Of a stretch of DNA of 64,000 bases, positions 10,386 through 23,030 are shown one piece after another (position 1 is the first letter of the stretch; each line of letters begins with the position of its first letter). The position numbers and the translations under genes were made by a program. This DNA is from Amphimedon queenslandica (taxonomy: Eukaryota > Porifera > Demospongiae > Haplosclerida > Niphatidae). The notes below the pieces were generated by a model. It saw nothing but the letters and a program-made list of their open reading frames with translations. It searched no databases and was not told the DNA's origin. The stretch is taken from assembly GCF_000090795.2 (NCBI RefSeq), contig NW_003546264.1, forward strand, positions 3,366-67,365. Reading direction: 5' to 3'.

Positions 10386-12356
10386 TCAGTTTTCAGTTTC
10401 TTGAGAGTTCATGTCATCAATATTTTTCTCAGTAGTTGTAGTTTCTTCTGTTACCATGGTAACTGCTTCACTATTGGTTGGATCAGTCCCTGAGCGTGTC
10501 AGTGGGTTGAATGATACCAGGACGTCAGTAGGAGATGAAATACCCTCACCCAGTCCCTCGGCCGGTCTACTGACAACACTTCCTTCACTGGTGTTCATTA
10601 TGGAGGTGACTGCTTGGAGGAGGTTGAGGTCGGTAGTGATCTGTTGTAAGCTTTGGAGCTGTTCAGGAGTAGCTGAGGCGAGGGTCTGTGTAATGGCAGC
10701 TATGAGACTGGCAGTTGGGACATTACTATCAATCAGTACATCACTGGATAAGGATTGCAATGGATCGGGAGTCAGTCCTGGCCCTCCTCCAGCTAATATG
10801 TCCATTGTCATCGGTACACTAACAACTGTTGGTTCAATGCCACTGGCACTGGACTCTGTAGCATCTTCACTCTTTCCTCCAGTCCCTTTGCTGCTGCTGG
10901 CCTTACCCCCTGGTCCGTTAGCTAAAGAAAGATGGTTCTTCTTCCAGTAGTACAGTGTCCCTGGACTCACTCCATATTTTACTGACGCTTCCCTGATGGT
11001 GTGCTCCAGTGCATACTGCAGTATGTGGTTCTTTTCCTCGGGAGTGCATCTTGGTTTAGCTGCATGACCTTCAGAGGAGACCACGTCATACTCCATACCC
11101 ACGTCCTGTACCTGCACCACCTCCAGTGAAGAGGAGTTGGTATTGTTAGACACACCCACTTGAGGTCGGGTTGCTTCAGCCACTTCTCCTCCATCAACTA
11201 CAAACTGAAAATGAGAATTATCCAATGGAATCACTTCCTCAGTTATGAGTCCATTACTGGTGGGTGTGGTTAGCCCCTCCCCCTCTGTTCCAATCATTAT
11301 GGGTGGGGCTATTGCTGCTATTTCAACGTCACTCAATGTCCCGTCAAGTTGAAGGCTCCTCCTCCAGTTCTGAACTGTCTTGGTTGTTATTCCGAACCTT
11401 TGAGCTGCTTCTTTCAGTGAATTGGTTTCAGCAAACTTGACGATATATTTCTTCTGGTTTGTGGTGTATTTTGGTTGATGTAGTTTGAGTTCCATTCTCC
11501 ACCTCCAAACTGTAGGAGCTGCCACTCCATATCTCAATGCTGCCTTTTGCAGTGTAGTGGCATTGGCATATCGGACCACCTCCTCTTTCTCTTCTGACGT
11601 GAATTCACGTGCTAATTTACCAAAATAATTCTTAGCAGTAGGAGGAGGGAGAGAGGGTGGGTCACTTTGAGTAGGTGGAGCTTGTGTTTCCATGACAACA
11701 GGTTCCTCCTGTCCTTGAGAGAGAGAGAGGAGTGCCTGACATAAAGTGCCTCCAGTGACCGGAGGAGGAGGTGATCCAGTGACAGGATCAGAGACAGGCT
11801 CAGTACAAGGTTTCTTGATCGAGTTAGGATCATTGTTGTCATCATGGCCACTACTCCTCTTCCTTCCTCCAAGCTCAATGGTGGTTGGTTTAGGATCAAG
11901 GAACACTCCATTGGTGTGAAGGATCCTAAAGGCCCAGCCAAGAGTGGCTACAAACAATGGGTCCATTGGTAGTATGACCTCTTCACTGTGGGAACAAAAT
12001 TCTTGTACTGAGAGACTCCCATTATCACTGATCCTAGCCCTTGCCCATGCCAGGAGCTCTGTCAGTACCTCGCTAGGAAGCGGCTTGTCATTCATTTCAA
12101 TGGAGAACTCATCAGTACAGATCACCTCTTCAGTTTGGACTGGAATGGGGACACAGAGGGAGTCAGTGGTGGTCTGGTCTGGTTTGTATGAAGAATGAAG
12201 TTGCTGCAATTGAATGTTGTGTCTCTGAAGGAACTTGTGCCTCCAACCAACTGAAGCCACAAAAGTGTTGTTCTCTTCTCCAATCAAAGAACTAGCATAG
12301 GCCGACAGATCACTAGCAGTTACTGGAACACCACCATCCTGTTGCTGTCTCACCTA

Positions 12357-12424
<68 letters not shown>

Positions 12425-14414
12425 TAATAATAATAATAATAAACCAATACTAACCCAGTCAGCTATCATGTCGTCTTTCTCTCTGGAATAAGTCAAAGGC
12501 CTGCCCTGTCCTGCTCTATTTGATCTCTTCCTGTTGGTAGAGAGAGTTTCAAGTTCTGTCCCTTTTTGATCCACTAGTTTGACCCAGCCTGACAGCGTTG
12601 AAGTAGCTATTCCCAATAACCTGCTCACGTAGTGCCCTGCCAGATTATACTCTCTCATTAATCGGACCACCTCCAGTTTCTCTGCTAGAGTGTGTCTTGA
12701 ACGAGATCCTTTCTTCACTTTACCTTTTGGAGTAACCTTCTCTTCATTAACTTCAGTTACCATGACAACCTCTTCCTGTTGTGAAGGGTCGTCTGTATTC
12801 TGATTGGTCAATTGAGAGGGTGTGTCAGTGAGCCCTTGCTCCCCTAATCCCTCCAGTACAGTCTCGTCAAGGCTCTGCTCGTCTTTAGGTGAGAGCTTGC
12901 GAGGTTGACTTGTCTTTCTAGTTGACTTCATTTTCCTGTTGTTAATTTTCAGGTCAAGATTATGTCGGAGCAGGAAAGGGGTGACCCAACCCACCGAGGC
13001 ACTGAAATTTGGGTTTTCTGATGAAACTATTTTCCTAGCGTGAGACCTCAGTGAGGCAAACGTCACCTTTTCTCCAGTTGCTTGTTTCCCCTTGACCCAG
13101 TCAGCCAGCTGCTGGTCTGTCTCTTTAGTATAAGACAGTGGGCGTGTCCCTGAACCAATCACATCCCCAGGGGAGCTACTATGGGACTTTGAAGCACTGG
13201 CTGCTGGAGTAGGTGTGGCTAGTTCAAGTGTATTCTGATTGGTCGATGTATTGACAGAACTAACAAGATCAGAGAGATGCTGTCCCAGAGTTATGAAACC
13301 TGATGAAGAATCGAGTGACGGTTGTGAATAATTAGTAGCCGAGTCATGATTATTATTATTTAATAAATCAACTATAATGGACTCGTTAGTGAGATCAGAC
13401 AATGATATGCCAGATCCTTGAGATAACGATGATTCAACTACACCTGGTAACCCCTCACTTGTCAACAGTGCCAGTGTATTCGATACAGTTTCATCAACAG
13501 CAGCTCCTCCTCCTCCTCCTAACAGACCAGGTCCTGATTGCCCCTCCTCTTCTCTAGGAGGTGTGGTCTCTCTCTCTTCGTTCTTAGTCGGCGTGGTTGG
13601 TTGGAGACTCAGTCTGTGTCGCAATAAGAAGTTCTGGGACCAGCTGGCAGACCCAGTGAAACTGGCATTCTCTTTACTGATCACTTCCTTGGCGTGCTTC
13701 CTTAGCTCAGAGTTAGTAACGGTGTCTCCTTTGGCAGTTCTCTGTCTCACCCAGTCAGCAATGCTGTTGTCCAGTTGGGCCGGATATGATAAAGGTCTTC
13801 CTCTGTTGTCGGGGGTCGACGAGACAAGGCTGCCATTACTACCAGTCTGCCTGTTTGATGGTATCAACTTCCTCAACTGAAAGCTGAGGTCAATGTTATT
13901 ACGGACGAGAAAACGTTGAGCCCATCCGGTTGATGCTGTAAACTCAGGGTTCTCCTCTTGAATCAGCTTACGAGCATAAGTGCAAACGTCATGAACAGAG
14001 ACTCTCTCCCCAGCCTCCAGTAAGGACCTCACGTGGTCCGCTATTTGACCGTCGAGTTCCCTTGAGTAAGAGATCTTTCTCCCTTGACCCGGGGAGTTGT
14101 AGACTGGTTTGATTGGAATGTTCCTTTGCTTCAACCATCCTCTGAGGACAGTTTTAGTAACTCCAAATCTCTCGCATGCTAAATCTATCGAATATAAATC
14201 GGCAAATTCAATAATCTTCTCTTTATCTGATGAGAGGGGTGTGGCAGGTTCTTCACTAGGCTCCACCTACAATTATTGGTCATTAATAATTTGAATATGG
14301 TATATATAATGATACAAAGAAACATGTTAGATCGATGTTAGATACATGTACATGTACGCAATAGTTTACTTCATTTGCATCTTTCTGCTCTATTTCTTGG
14401 TTCGTTGATGACAT
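10386..14414 (-). CDS. Large protein of tandem CENP-B/Tc5-type and psq-like HTH domains
   Basis: Three coding exons: 14370-14414 (MSSTNQEIEQKDANE), 12455-14266 and 10386-12353, joined in phase, about 1,274 residues. At least five CENP-B/Tc5-transposase-type DNA-binding units share the pattern RPLSY-x-D-x2-IADWV, then E-NP-F-AS-GW, then FLLRHNL (examples begin KISYSRELDGQIADHVRS, RPLSYPAQLDNSIADWVR, RPLSYTKETDQQLADWVK, RPLTYSREKDDMIADWVR, and a diverged fifth). Interleaved are about five short psq/brinker-like helix-turn-helix units such as DLACERFGVTKTVLRGWLK, AALRYGVAAPTVWRWR and ASVKYGVSPGTLYYWKK. No transposase DDE catalytic domain follows. It is probably a nuclear DNA-binding protein derived from pogo-like transposase N termini; its role is unknown. 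The C-terminal third is acidic and low in complexity, possibly an activation region. Confidence 0.85.
12354..12454 (-). repeat. 101-nt intron made almost entirely of ATT repeats
   Basis: The intron between exons 2 and 3 of the multi-HTH gene starts GTTAGTATTGG and is then (ATT)n with one interruption, ending ATTAATTAG. The splice is supported because it joins IADW to VRQQQ, restoring the repeat pattern IADWVR seen elsewhere in the same protein. Confidence 0.85.
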
Positions 14415-14852
14415 GATGGTATTCCACTGTATGAGGCAGCAAAAGTATCTCAGTCAATCTAGCTGTTACTAATGCAGAGAAAGAACTGAGTTCAAAGCCT
14501 TCCATTGTAAAGGAAGAAATTATTTCTCACTTTATGTCTTTGTTCAGTAAACAGAGACTGTGTCTCCTTTGATCCGGTACCAAGGACTCCACCCAATCAC
14601 TTACTGCGCACGCTCAAAACTAATGGGCATTAATTAGAAACTTTAATCAAAATTTCCCCCCAAACCCCGAAATTTCAAAATTTTGTTTTAAAAATTTATT
14701 TTTACAAAATCATCAACAATGTTGTAGTACAGTTAATCCTGAGATAAAACTGCCTAAGAAAAAGTCCTAATGACTTGAATGAATGAATGAATTATTTAAA
14801 ATTAAATTATTTAATTAAATTAACAGTTTCTTGATGTTTTGTAAAATTCCAA
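14415..14852. other. Spacer: upstream of multi-HTH gene, downstream of subtilase
   Basis: No coding feature seen. An NRF1-like site with one mismatch (TGCGCACGCTCA, 14604-14615) and a nearby CCAAT box (about 14592) lie about 190 bp upstream of the multi-HTH gene start, so this is its likely promoter. Confidence 0.45.
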
Positions 14853-16652
14853 TCATTTTCCAACGTAGAGCAACCTATTTGGCGTCATAGTGGCCAGGCT
14901 AGCTGTCATCTCATTCATATTAATCTTCTTCTTGCTAGAGACTTTAATCATCTCCTTCTTCACGTCACTGGGACTGTATTGGCCATTGAGACCAAGGACA
15001 ATGGCAGCATAGCCAGCAACATGAGGACAGGCCATTGATGTCCCACTCTTTGAGGCTGTACAGGAATCGCAATCATGACCAGCACTGAGTATATCATAAC
15101 CTGGAGCATAGATATCAGTGCAGAGGCCAATGTTAGAGAATGAAGCACTTTCATCAGTCTTACTGCTGGCAGCCACTGATATAGAGAGCTCAGCACTCCC
15201 AGGACTGTACATGCAGGAATCACTCATCTGGTTACCAGAAGCAGATGCTACAACAATCCCAGCCTTCACTGCATTATTGACTGCAAGATTGAATCCTTTA
15301 TTCTTCTTAACTCCAAGAGACATGGAGAAGACAGCCCTCCTGCTAGTCCCTGATGTCTTCCTTTTCTTTATGATGTAGTTCATTGCATCCAGAATACCTC
15401 CAATGGACCCGGTCCCAGTGCAGTCCAGAACACGGGCACTATAAAGAGCGACGCCTTTAGCAACTCCGTATGTTTTACCACCAACAGTAGCTGCACAGTG
15501 TGTCCCGTGTCCATTGCAATCCAGTCCCTTCTTGGGAGAGTTGGTCTTTACCAGTTCATCGATAGCATCATAGCCAACGTACTTGGCTCTTCCTTGAAAC
15601 TCGTCATGAGTGTAACGTATTCCAGTGTCCAGGATATAGACATCAACTCCTTTTCCATTTCCTTTTGGATTGTAAGCTCCGTTCAGCCCGTCATGTTGGT
15701 CAATACGATCAAGATTCCACTCAACTCCAGAGCTGGTCTTGGCCCCGGTGCTCTCCTCATCCTGTTGTGTAAGGAACTCGTCTAATTCTTCATAACGCGA
15801 TTCCTGATTGTTTCTCTTGATGACAAGATCACTTTCAATGCTGTAAGATTGTGGATGTTTTTTCAACTACAATAAGGAGAGAAAAGACAAGAAATGATGC
15901 CAAACATTACTACTATGATACTACTGGCAGGTTTCAAGGAAGACTAACACCTGGACGCACTCCAGGTACAGAATCATATTAAAAGCAGGGCCATATTGTG
16001 ATTGCCTTTTTGTTTGTGTTTGTGCTTGCATAAAGGAAGAAATACCATGCATAATTATCTTATAGTACACTGTATTTACTGTACACTATAATCAAATAAG
16101 GAAAACACTGTCACGGATTATTATGGTAATTAAACTGAACAGCTATGTGTGATGAGTATGCCATCATTAACAAGAACAAGTACTTACCAATTCCACCACG
16201 CTGCTACTCAGAGTAGCTGAGAATCCCTTCCCAACATAACGTATCTTCTTGATGTGTTTAGCTACATAGTGACCATTACTCTCCCTATTTGCCTTCTCCA
16301 GCACTCTCACTACCCTGTCCAGGTGGTGGTCAGTCGACTCCTCCGTCATAAACACAATGTAACGGGCCTTCACTTTCCTCTCTCTGGTCATCTCTCTACC
16401 GGAAGGATAGAAAGACTCTTCCACAGCAGCAAGATCATTGATATTAGTGAATGCTTCAGTGTAGTGATCCTTAAGATCAGTAACGTAGACAGCTTCATCT
16501 TCCTGCAAGGGCAGTCCCCTGGACTCCCTCCTCTTGCTAATCTCATGCTCCACCATTGACTCCCATTCTTCTACAGTTGACGGAACTGTAGGTCCGGCAG
16601 GCAGAGCCTCAGCTAGGAATATAGCATAAAGAATCAAAAGAAACTTGAACAT
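14853..16652 (-). CDS. Secreted subtilisin-like serine protease (S8, proteinase K type)
   Basis: Two exons, 16188-16652 and 14853-15866, give about 492 residues. Residues 1-16 are a signal peptide. Residues about 92-165 match an I9 inhibitor propeptide (KARYIVFMTEE, VRYVGKGFSATLS-like). The S8 domain shows all catalytic blocks: VDVYILDTGIRYTHDEF (Asp), CNGHGTHCAATVGG (His), ASASGNQ (oxyanion Asn) and SGTSMACPHVAGYAA (Ser). The intron falls inside the prodomain and joins VVEL to LKKHPQ. Such enzymes are made as zymogens, cleave their own propeptide and act outside the cell. No C-terminal extra domain is present, unlike proprotein convertases. It appears intact. Confidence 0.93.
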
Positions 16653-16700
16653 TATTGATCAAAGAAGACCAAACTACTCCAGTAACCGACTTACAGACCA

Positions 16701-16709
16701 GCTTTTATA
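16701..16709 (-). promoter_or_regulatory. Likely TATA box of the subtilase gene
   Basis: The minus strand reads GTATAAAAG about 50 bp upstream of the subtilase ATG at 16652, a plausible core promoter position given a short 5' UTR. Confidence 0.55.
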
Positions 16710-16927
16710 CACTTCTCCTTGTGTTGTGTCTTTCGGTAACTGACACAGAGCGAGAGAGACAGAGATGTTGTGTAGCAGGACATCCTGGAGGAAAAGGGAG
16801 GAGCTTCATGACATATGTTTTTTTTCATTTTTAATACAAAAATAACAAAAACATAATTAACCAACTAATACTATAATACAATAAGAACTATTCAACTCTC
16901 AATATTATCAGTTTGTTCAGTTTGGTT

Positions 16928-18941
16928 CTATATTAATAGATAAAAGTTAACATTTTCATTAATCATAATGTCAATTACTTGTAGACTGCTGCCGCTCAGT
17001 GATTTTAATAAAAAAGAATTGGAAACTGGTTCCACAAAACTCTTTGGAACGTAACCTTTCAAACCATTCAGCTCACCCTAAAGAACCTCATTAGTATTCA
17101 TTAATAATGACCACACATACCTCATAAAACCCGTCGACTGGCTCCCCATAGACAGTGATATAGTCCCCACTAGTGAAGGACAGCTCCTCCTGGTACTCTT
17201 CGTTTGGGGACTGAGTCTTGGGCTCATAATCGTAAAGAGCCTTTACGAGATGTACAGAATAGTTGCCATTGGAAACCGAATGATCATAATCTACAAACAA
17301 ATAAATCAATAAATAAAATGAATAATAATAACCAGAAGATCCATCAGTTTCATGAGTAATTAGTTGGACCATGTTCTTGGGTACCAATCCTTCAGCTCCA
17401 TTGCATGATCCAAGGAAGAACCCATCCTCATCTAGTTCACCAAGAGCCTAACACAAGACAAGATGTACATGAATCTCATGATTGATATACAACAAGTACT
17501 TTAATGATGTTGTTTTCATAAAAAGTTAATTCGTCGCCAGCTCCTTCTCCGTTTGGTGAGCTCACGGAAGGGTCATACGAATAGAGAGCACGATACAAGG
17601 AACCAACTGACACTGATTGAGAGAGACAAGGAGAGAATAGTACAAATAAAATACTAATTAATATTAATTAAATAATTATTATAACAAAAAATAAATGGGA
17701 AAACCACAAAAATTAGAATACATGAGAGCAGTTTCAATTTAATGTTCCCCAGAAACCATCCCACACTCAAACAGCAATGACTAGGACAGAATTCTACAAT
17801 TTTATAATATTTTCTGATACTTGACTTATAAATGTTCTTAAGTTTTGTAGAAAGTTTGAGCTGATTCTGATCAAGTTTGGCTCTTTTACAAATCTTTAAA
17901 GTTGCTCTAAAATCGGACAAAAGTCCCTGTACTACAGTACAGAGATTTTGGTCAAATTTTGCCAAAATTGAAAAGGAGAATTTCTCAATTTATTACATTT
18001 TCTGATGATACCTTGTATAATTTCAGGTAGAGAGGATTCACTGTTACTAGTGATACTGCTACTAGCCACACCTACTTCATTATAAGCCCCAACCACTTCA
18101 CTAGTACTGGATGATGTAGTTTCTTGGTGCTCTTTAATTAGAAGTATCAATTCGGACGGGAGAGGAAGAGAGGCTGAATAAGGAGATACAGTTGGTCCAT
18201 CAGTGACCCTCAGGCTCATTGTATAGGGAGCTGATGTGTCCATGGACTGTACGTCCTCTGGTCCTAGGCTCATGAAATACTCTCCATCATCATCAAGGAC
18301 TAGGCTTTCACTAGACACCTTCTTCAATAGGACAGATTCGTTAATAAATAACTCGTAATTAAGAGTGGGGGCGGGAAAACGACACAGTTTCCATGACAAC
18401 CGGTATAATAACGGAGAAACTAGCTGTACCTTTAACTGAATGGGAACCTCAGGGAGCTCTGAAGAAATAAGTAAATAAATAAATAAACGTAAATTAAAAA
18501 ACTAACGTGGATTAATTTCAATCATTTTCTGAGGGTCTGGTGATTCCAAGTCATTCATACAAGTACGAACTGAAATGTAAACAAACTGGACAACAATAAC
18601 AACAACAAACAAAGCAACAACAAGTTTACCTCATGTCTTGGTACATTAGTTAATGATACAGCAGTAGTGTTACCATTATTAGATACAGTACTGTTACTAT
18701 TATTAGATACAGTACTGTTACTATTATTAGATACAGTACTGTTACTATTATTAGATACAGTGGTTCTTAATTGGCTATTAACATAGACCCGATATGACGC
18801 CAGTGGGAGGAGCTTAGGATGATCCCATTTGATAGTAACGGAATAAGAATCATCTTGAACACTCTGTTGAACCATCTCAAGATTAAGAGGAGGAGGGAGG
18901 GTGAATGGGACCTGGGAATGTACTACAGCCGATGATTTAAC

Positions 18942-18989
<48 letters not shown>

Positions 18990-21900
18990 GAACAGACTTA
19001 CAATTATCATTAGTCAGTTTCTTTACATAATTAGAAGGAATGAGACCTTTTCTACCTTGAGGGTTATACCCAGTATAGAAGCCAACCTCGTCTATTGACC
19101 CGTCCACATACACATAATCACCTTTCCTCAGCGAGAGCTCTCTCTCACTGTCCGGGTTAGGGGACATTGTTAATGGATGATAATCATCACACACAATATA
19201 CAACGAAACAGCTTCACTGGACACATCAAAAGTAGGTGTGACCTTATCGCTATTGACCACACCCACTTCAAATAAACTGTTGTCTTGTGTAGTACTATCG
19301 GAACTAATCTGATTGGTCAGATTCTCGTTACTAGTGTCCATTTGTGAATCATAAGAATCAGAAACAGACACACCCACCTCCGCCAGTTCACTGTGAAGAT
19401 CATAGACCACCTGCTGGTTGCTAGGGGCAGTGTTGCTAGGGACATTTTCCTGTTGGTTGCCAGGGGCGCTCCCCTGCTGGTTGCTAGGTGAACTCTCCTG
19501 TTGGTTGCTAGGTGTGTTCTCCTCTATTATCGTGGTTACTCTAACAGAGGCAGGAGAGGTTTGTGATGATTTTTGGTATCTCTGAGGAGAGAAGAGAGGA
19601 GAGGTCTGTATGTAGGTGTTGTTAGTATCGGGAGCCTGAGACAGGAGGTCCACTGCTCCTTGCAGTTCAAGAACCAACTCTTCACTTTTTGAAACTTCAC
19701 TTTTCAATAGTTGGACGCGATCCTTAATTAATTAAATAATAATTAATCAATAAATTAATTATTCATTACTTTTAACGACGCTATCTCTTCATCTTTTTCT
19801 TTCAATTGATCACGATGAGTTTGCAATTCCTAATATGGTAATAAATAAACAAGTTAAGTGTAAACACACACTGTATACATTTAGCAATAATTCATTAAGT
19901 GATGATGGTGGGCGTGTCATTAATGAACATTATTCTTCTTACAAGTTCAAACTGACATATAGTTCTATCCTTATCATTCAGGAGGCCTCTCGCTCGTGAT
20001 ATTTCCTCTTCCAATTCAGAGCAGTGCTCCTGTGCCCTCTCATAGTCCTAATGATGATAAACCACGCCCACAAACCAAACCCACTTACTTGAGACACACA
20101 ACGTGCTTGTTCCAAATCCTCTTCCAATATTTTTAATTTTTTCTCGTAAGAGGTTGCTGCTAGCTGCACATCAACCAGCTGGTTGTTAAGGTCTTCCTTT
20201 TCGCGCTCAGATTTTGCTAATTCATCAATTCTCTGATTTAATTTGTAATTCTCTTCCCTTAGCTCTCTCACTGCCTCTATATCAGTGTTGGTCTAGATAC
20301 AAAGGAACTGCATGTAGAGACTGTCTCTGACTAAAGGATACACTCACTGTGCTTGGAGTGATGCTACCAACAGATCCCACTTTATGTAAACCACGCCTTT
20401 CACTGACACGCCCACCATCAATCTCATCGTTCATAAGTGAAAGTTGTTTATGTAAACTAATGTTTTCCTCTGCCAGTTGTTCAATGGTAACTGCTTCACT
20501 GGAAAACTCTTTAATACTTAACTGCACGTCAGCATCAGCTGGTAGATGCTACATTCATTACACATTAGTACACCATACATGCATAGCTAGTACTTACACT
20601 GTATAACTTTGCTATCAGTTTTTCTGCTTTTAGTTTCTCAAGAGAAATTGTTTTCATCTTCTTAGCAGTTTCACTGGAATGCTCTGATCTAGCCACACCC
20701 CCAGTGACCTCATACTATAATTAATAACTATTAATAACTATTAATAACTGCGTACTTTTGACAGTTTCCTCTTCAGTTCAACTATTTCTCTGTCCCTGGA
20801 TGCTATCTTTCTAGTGTAGTCTGAAATATCTTTTGCATGTTGTCTTGACAAAGTCTTCCTAATCTGTTGTTCAATGTCGCTATTGTTCAAAACCTGCTTC
20901 TCTTGCTGCAGAATACACCACAATGACGCACATTTACATGTAATTCATTACAAACCATTTTAGTATTTTCCATTTTCAACACTTTACATCTTTCTTCAAG
21001 CGTTTTGGTTAAAGTGACGAGGTCAGCATTTCTCTTGCGGAGTCTCTTCATTTTATCGTCAGTTTCCTTGAGTCCTTTACCCTCTGCCTCCTGTGATAAC
21101 CTCTTTCTCTATAAAGGGACCAACAATGTGTGTCAACATACTCTTAACGCATCAAACCTCATTAGCTACATGTACTCACTAGTGAGGCATTCTCTTGTTT
21201 AAGAACAGATTTGTCATCCTCCAACTTTCTCACAGAATATTCCAATTCTTCCACTTGCTTCAATAAACTACCAGAACGCTATAAAAATAAATAAATTATT
21301 AACAAATAGTAATTGTTTATTATACAAAGGACATTGACACTGAATGTGTGCCAAATTAACAAAAAACAAACAACAACACATGACAAGAGAGAGAGAGAGA
21401 GGGAGATGAAGGGTATAGTGATCATCAGGTAAGAATTGTTGGATGTACAATTACTGTCAAGAGGTTAGTTTATTACATTATACACTTACTCTTGCTGTTT
21501 GAGGTGAGTTGTCTTTCTTTACTTTATCACCAGTACTATCAGTCATTGCCCTCAACACAAGCAATTCCTTTTGTAATTCTGCTGATTCATTTTCAGCTGC
21601 TTCTGCTCTCTGACACATCTCCATGTATTCTGCCTCTCTCTCTTGAATGATCTGCTCCCCCAGTCTCAACCTCGCGCTGTCTCTCGCAGCCTCTGACTTA
21701 TTCTTACGCAGAAGTGAGTCTATTTCTGCTTCATGCTCTTTCTTCATCCGTCGTATCATGTCAATCTGTGACTTGTTCTCCACACTCAAGTGTCTCACCT
21801 GATCTTCAAGTTTCATGTTTTCTCCTCCGAGTGAAAATACTTCCTTTGCTAGTTTTGTCTCTCGTGCTATGAGTTCTCCTTCGTCCGGTAGTTGTGCCTG

Positions 21901-22356
21901 TGCTTCATTAAATGCTTGTCTTCTTTCTTGTTCGACTGCGTAACGTAATTTCTCTTCATATTCTGCTGCTAATTTCTTTTCCATGGCTCTCAGTTCGTCA
22001 CCTTTCTCTCTTGTTAGTGATCTAATGGCTACTTCTTTCTCTCTACGAAGTGTCTCCTCTAGTTTTTTCAATTCCATTATCTTTTCACTTTGCTTTCTCT
22101 GTCCCTGTGCCTCTAGACTAGCCTCTAATCTGTATTCTTGTTCTTCTCTCAATCTCTTCAACTCCACAAGGTGATCTCTGGCCATTGAACGACACCTGTT
22201 CCTTTCAATCTCTATGTCTCCCTTTAGCTTATCAATTTGTTTCTGTAGGTCAGCCACTAGTCGAGCAGTGGCTGGTTCTAAGTTATCAACTAGTGAGCGG
22301 CTCTGACACAGTGAGGCTTGAAACAGTCTAGTAGACATGTCCATGTTGGTAGCCAT
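16928..22356 (-). CDS. RIMBP: RIM-binding protein (coiled coil, SH3-FN3-SH3-SH3)
   Basis: Multi-exon gene. The first coding exon (21490-22356) and exons down to about 19980 encode a long coiled coil. Then come a low-complexity stretch with SNQQ repeats, SH3-I (about 19010-19210; MSPNPDSERELSLRKGDYVY, GRKGLIPSNYVKKL), fibronectin III sequence (about 18650-18920 and 18050-18460), SH3-II (about 17350-17630; LDEDGFFLG, GLVPKNMV) and SH3-III (16928-17290; ALYDYEPKTQSPNEEYQEEL, GLKGYVPKSFVEPV). This order is that of RIM-binding proteins, which link RIM and voltage-gated calcium channels at release sites in nervous systems. The stop is at 16928. An upstream 5' UTR exon is possible because TTATTATAG precedes the ATG. 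Tail-region exon boundaries are approximate. Confidence 0.85.
17800..18015 (-). repeat. Satellite copy in RIMBP intron
   Basis: One reverse-orientation unit: GTAGAAAGTTTGAGCTGATT, AAAGTTGCTCTAAAATCGGA, then CCCTGTACTACAGTACAGAG at about 17925 in place of the perfect dyad, then TTATTACATTTTCTGATG. Confidence 0.9.
18660..18765 (-). repeat. In-frame 24-bp repeat within an FN3 domain of RIMBP
   Basis: Four tandem copies encode SNNSNSTV (last copy SNNGNTTA) inside the first fibronectin III domain, between VNSQLRTTV and AVSLTNVP. The Asn-x-Ser/Thr content creates many N-glycosylation-like sequons, though the protein should be cytosolic. It is probably a slippage-expanded loop. Confidence 0.75.
18942..19001 (-). 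repeat. About 60-nt ATT-repeat intron in RIMBP
   Basis: On the sense strand, GTAAGTCTGTTCTT is followed by (ATT)n ending TTAG, then AAATCATCGGC. Splicing here keeps frame from the end of SH3-I (KKLTNDN) to the FN3 region (SSAVVHSQVPFTLPPP). Exact ends are inferred. Confidence 0.65.
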
Positions 22357-22616
22357 ATCTATAATAAAAGAGATTCACACCATAAACTTGTTAACACAAC
22401 ACAAAAGTGAAGGCAATACGATTATTATCTTTCCTCTTTGAAATACTATACTTCTTTCAATTACCTGTATTAATCGTCCCTCTCCCTCTCTTTGTTACTA
22501 AGGACAAACCAACAGTCAGTCAGGACTACTGGCCACAGCTGGGACTACAATACCATAAGTGTTCTATTTATGCACTAAATAGGAAATAATTTATGAATTC
22601 TTTAAATAAGAGTTGA

Positions 22617-22965
22617 TTATAATGTTTCTTCCAATGAGAAAGGTGGTATTCTGATGTCAAATAGAAAACCGTCTTCTCTTTCCATTTGAAAAGTACCCCT
22701 GACAATAAACAAACAAATAAACAAGATACAACACGTACACATTACCACATTAGTCCATTTGTTTGTTTGAGTGACACGTGCGAGTTGTACTGGTATGCTG
22801 GTTGCCTTATTGACAATATCGGCTGCTGTCCTACCACACCTTCTCCTTTAACAGTTTCCAGTAAAGACTCTGTCCTATTATAAATACGCCAGTGCCTCTT
22901 ACGCAGCTGCACTGTGGATCCACTGATATTCTCCAGTCTAATACAATACTGCCACTGTATGAATG

Positions 22966-23030
<65 letters not shown>

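Noticed and set aside
10411-10950. 179-codon frame on the + strand
   Set aside because: It is antisense to the conserved HTH-coding exon and has no recognisable domain.
12350-12454. Poly-leucine tail on exon 2 of the multi-HTH gene
   Set aside because: It comes from reading through an ATT-repeat intron; splicing restores the IADWVR repeat pattern.
17932-18399. Open frame ending in satellite sequence as the RIMBP C terminus
   Set aside because: The SH3-II and SH3-III exons continue downstream in the expected order, so the frame end is intronic read-through into a satellite copy.
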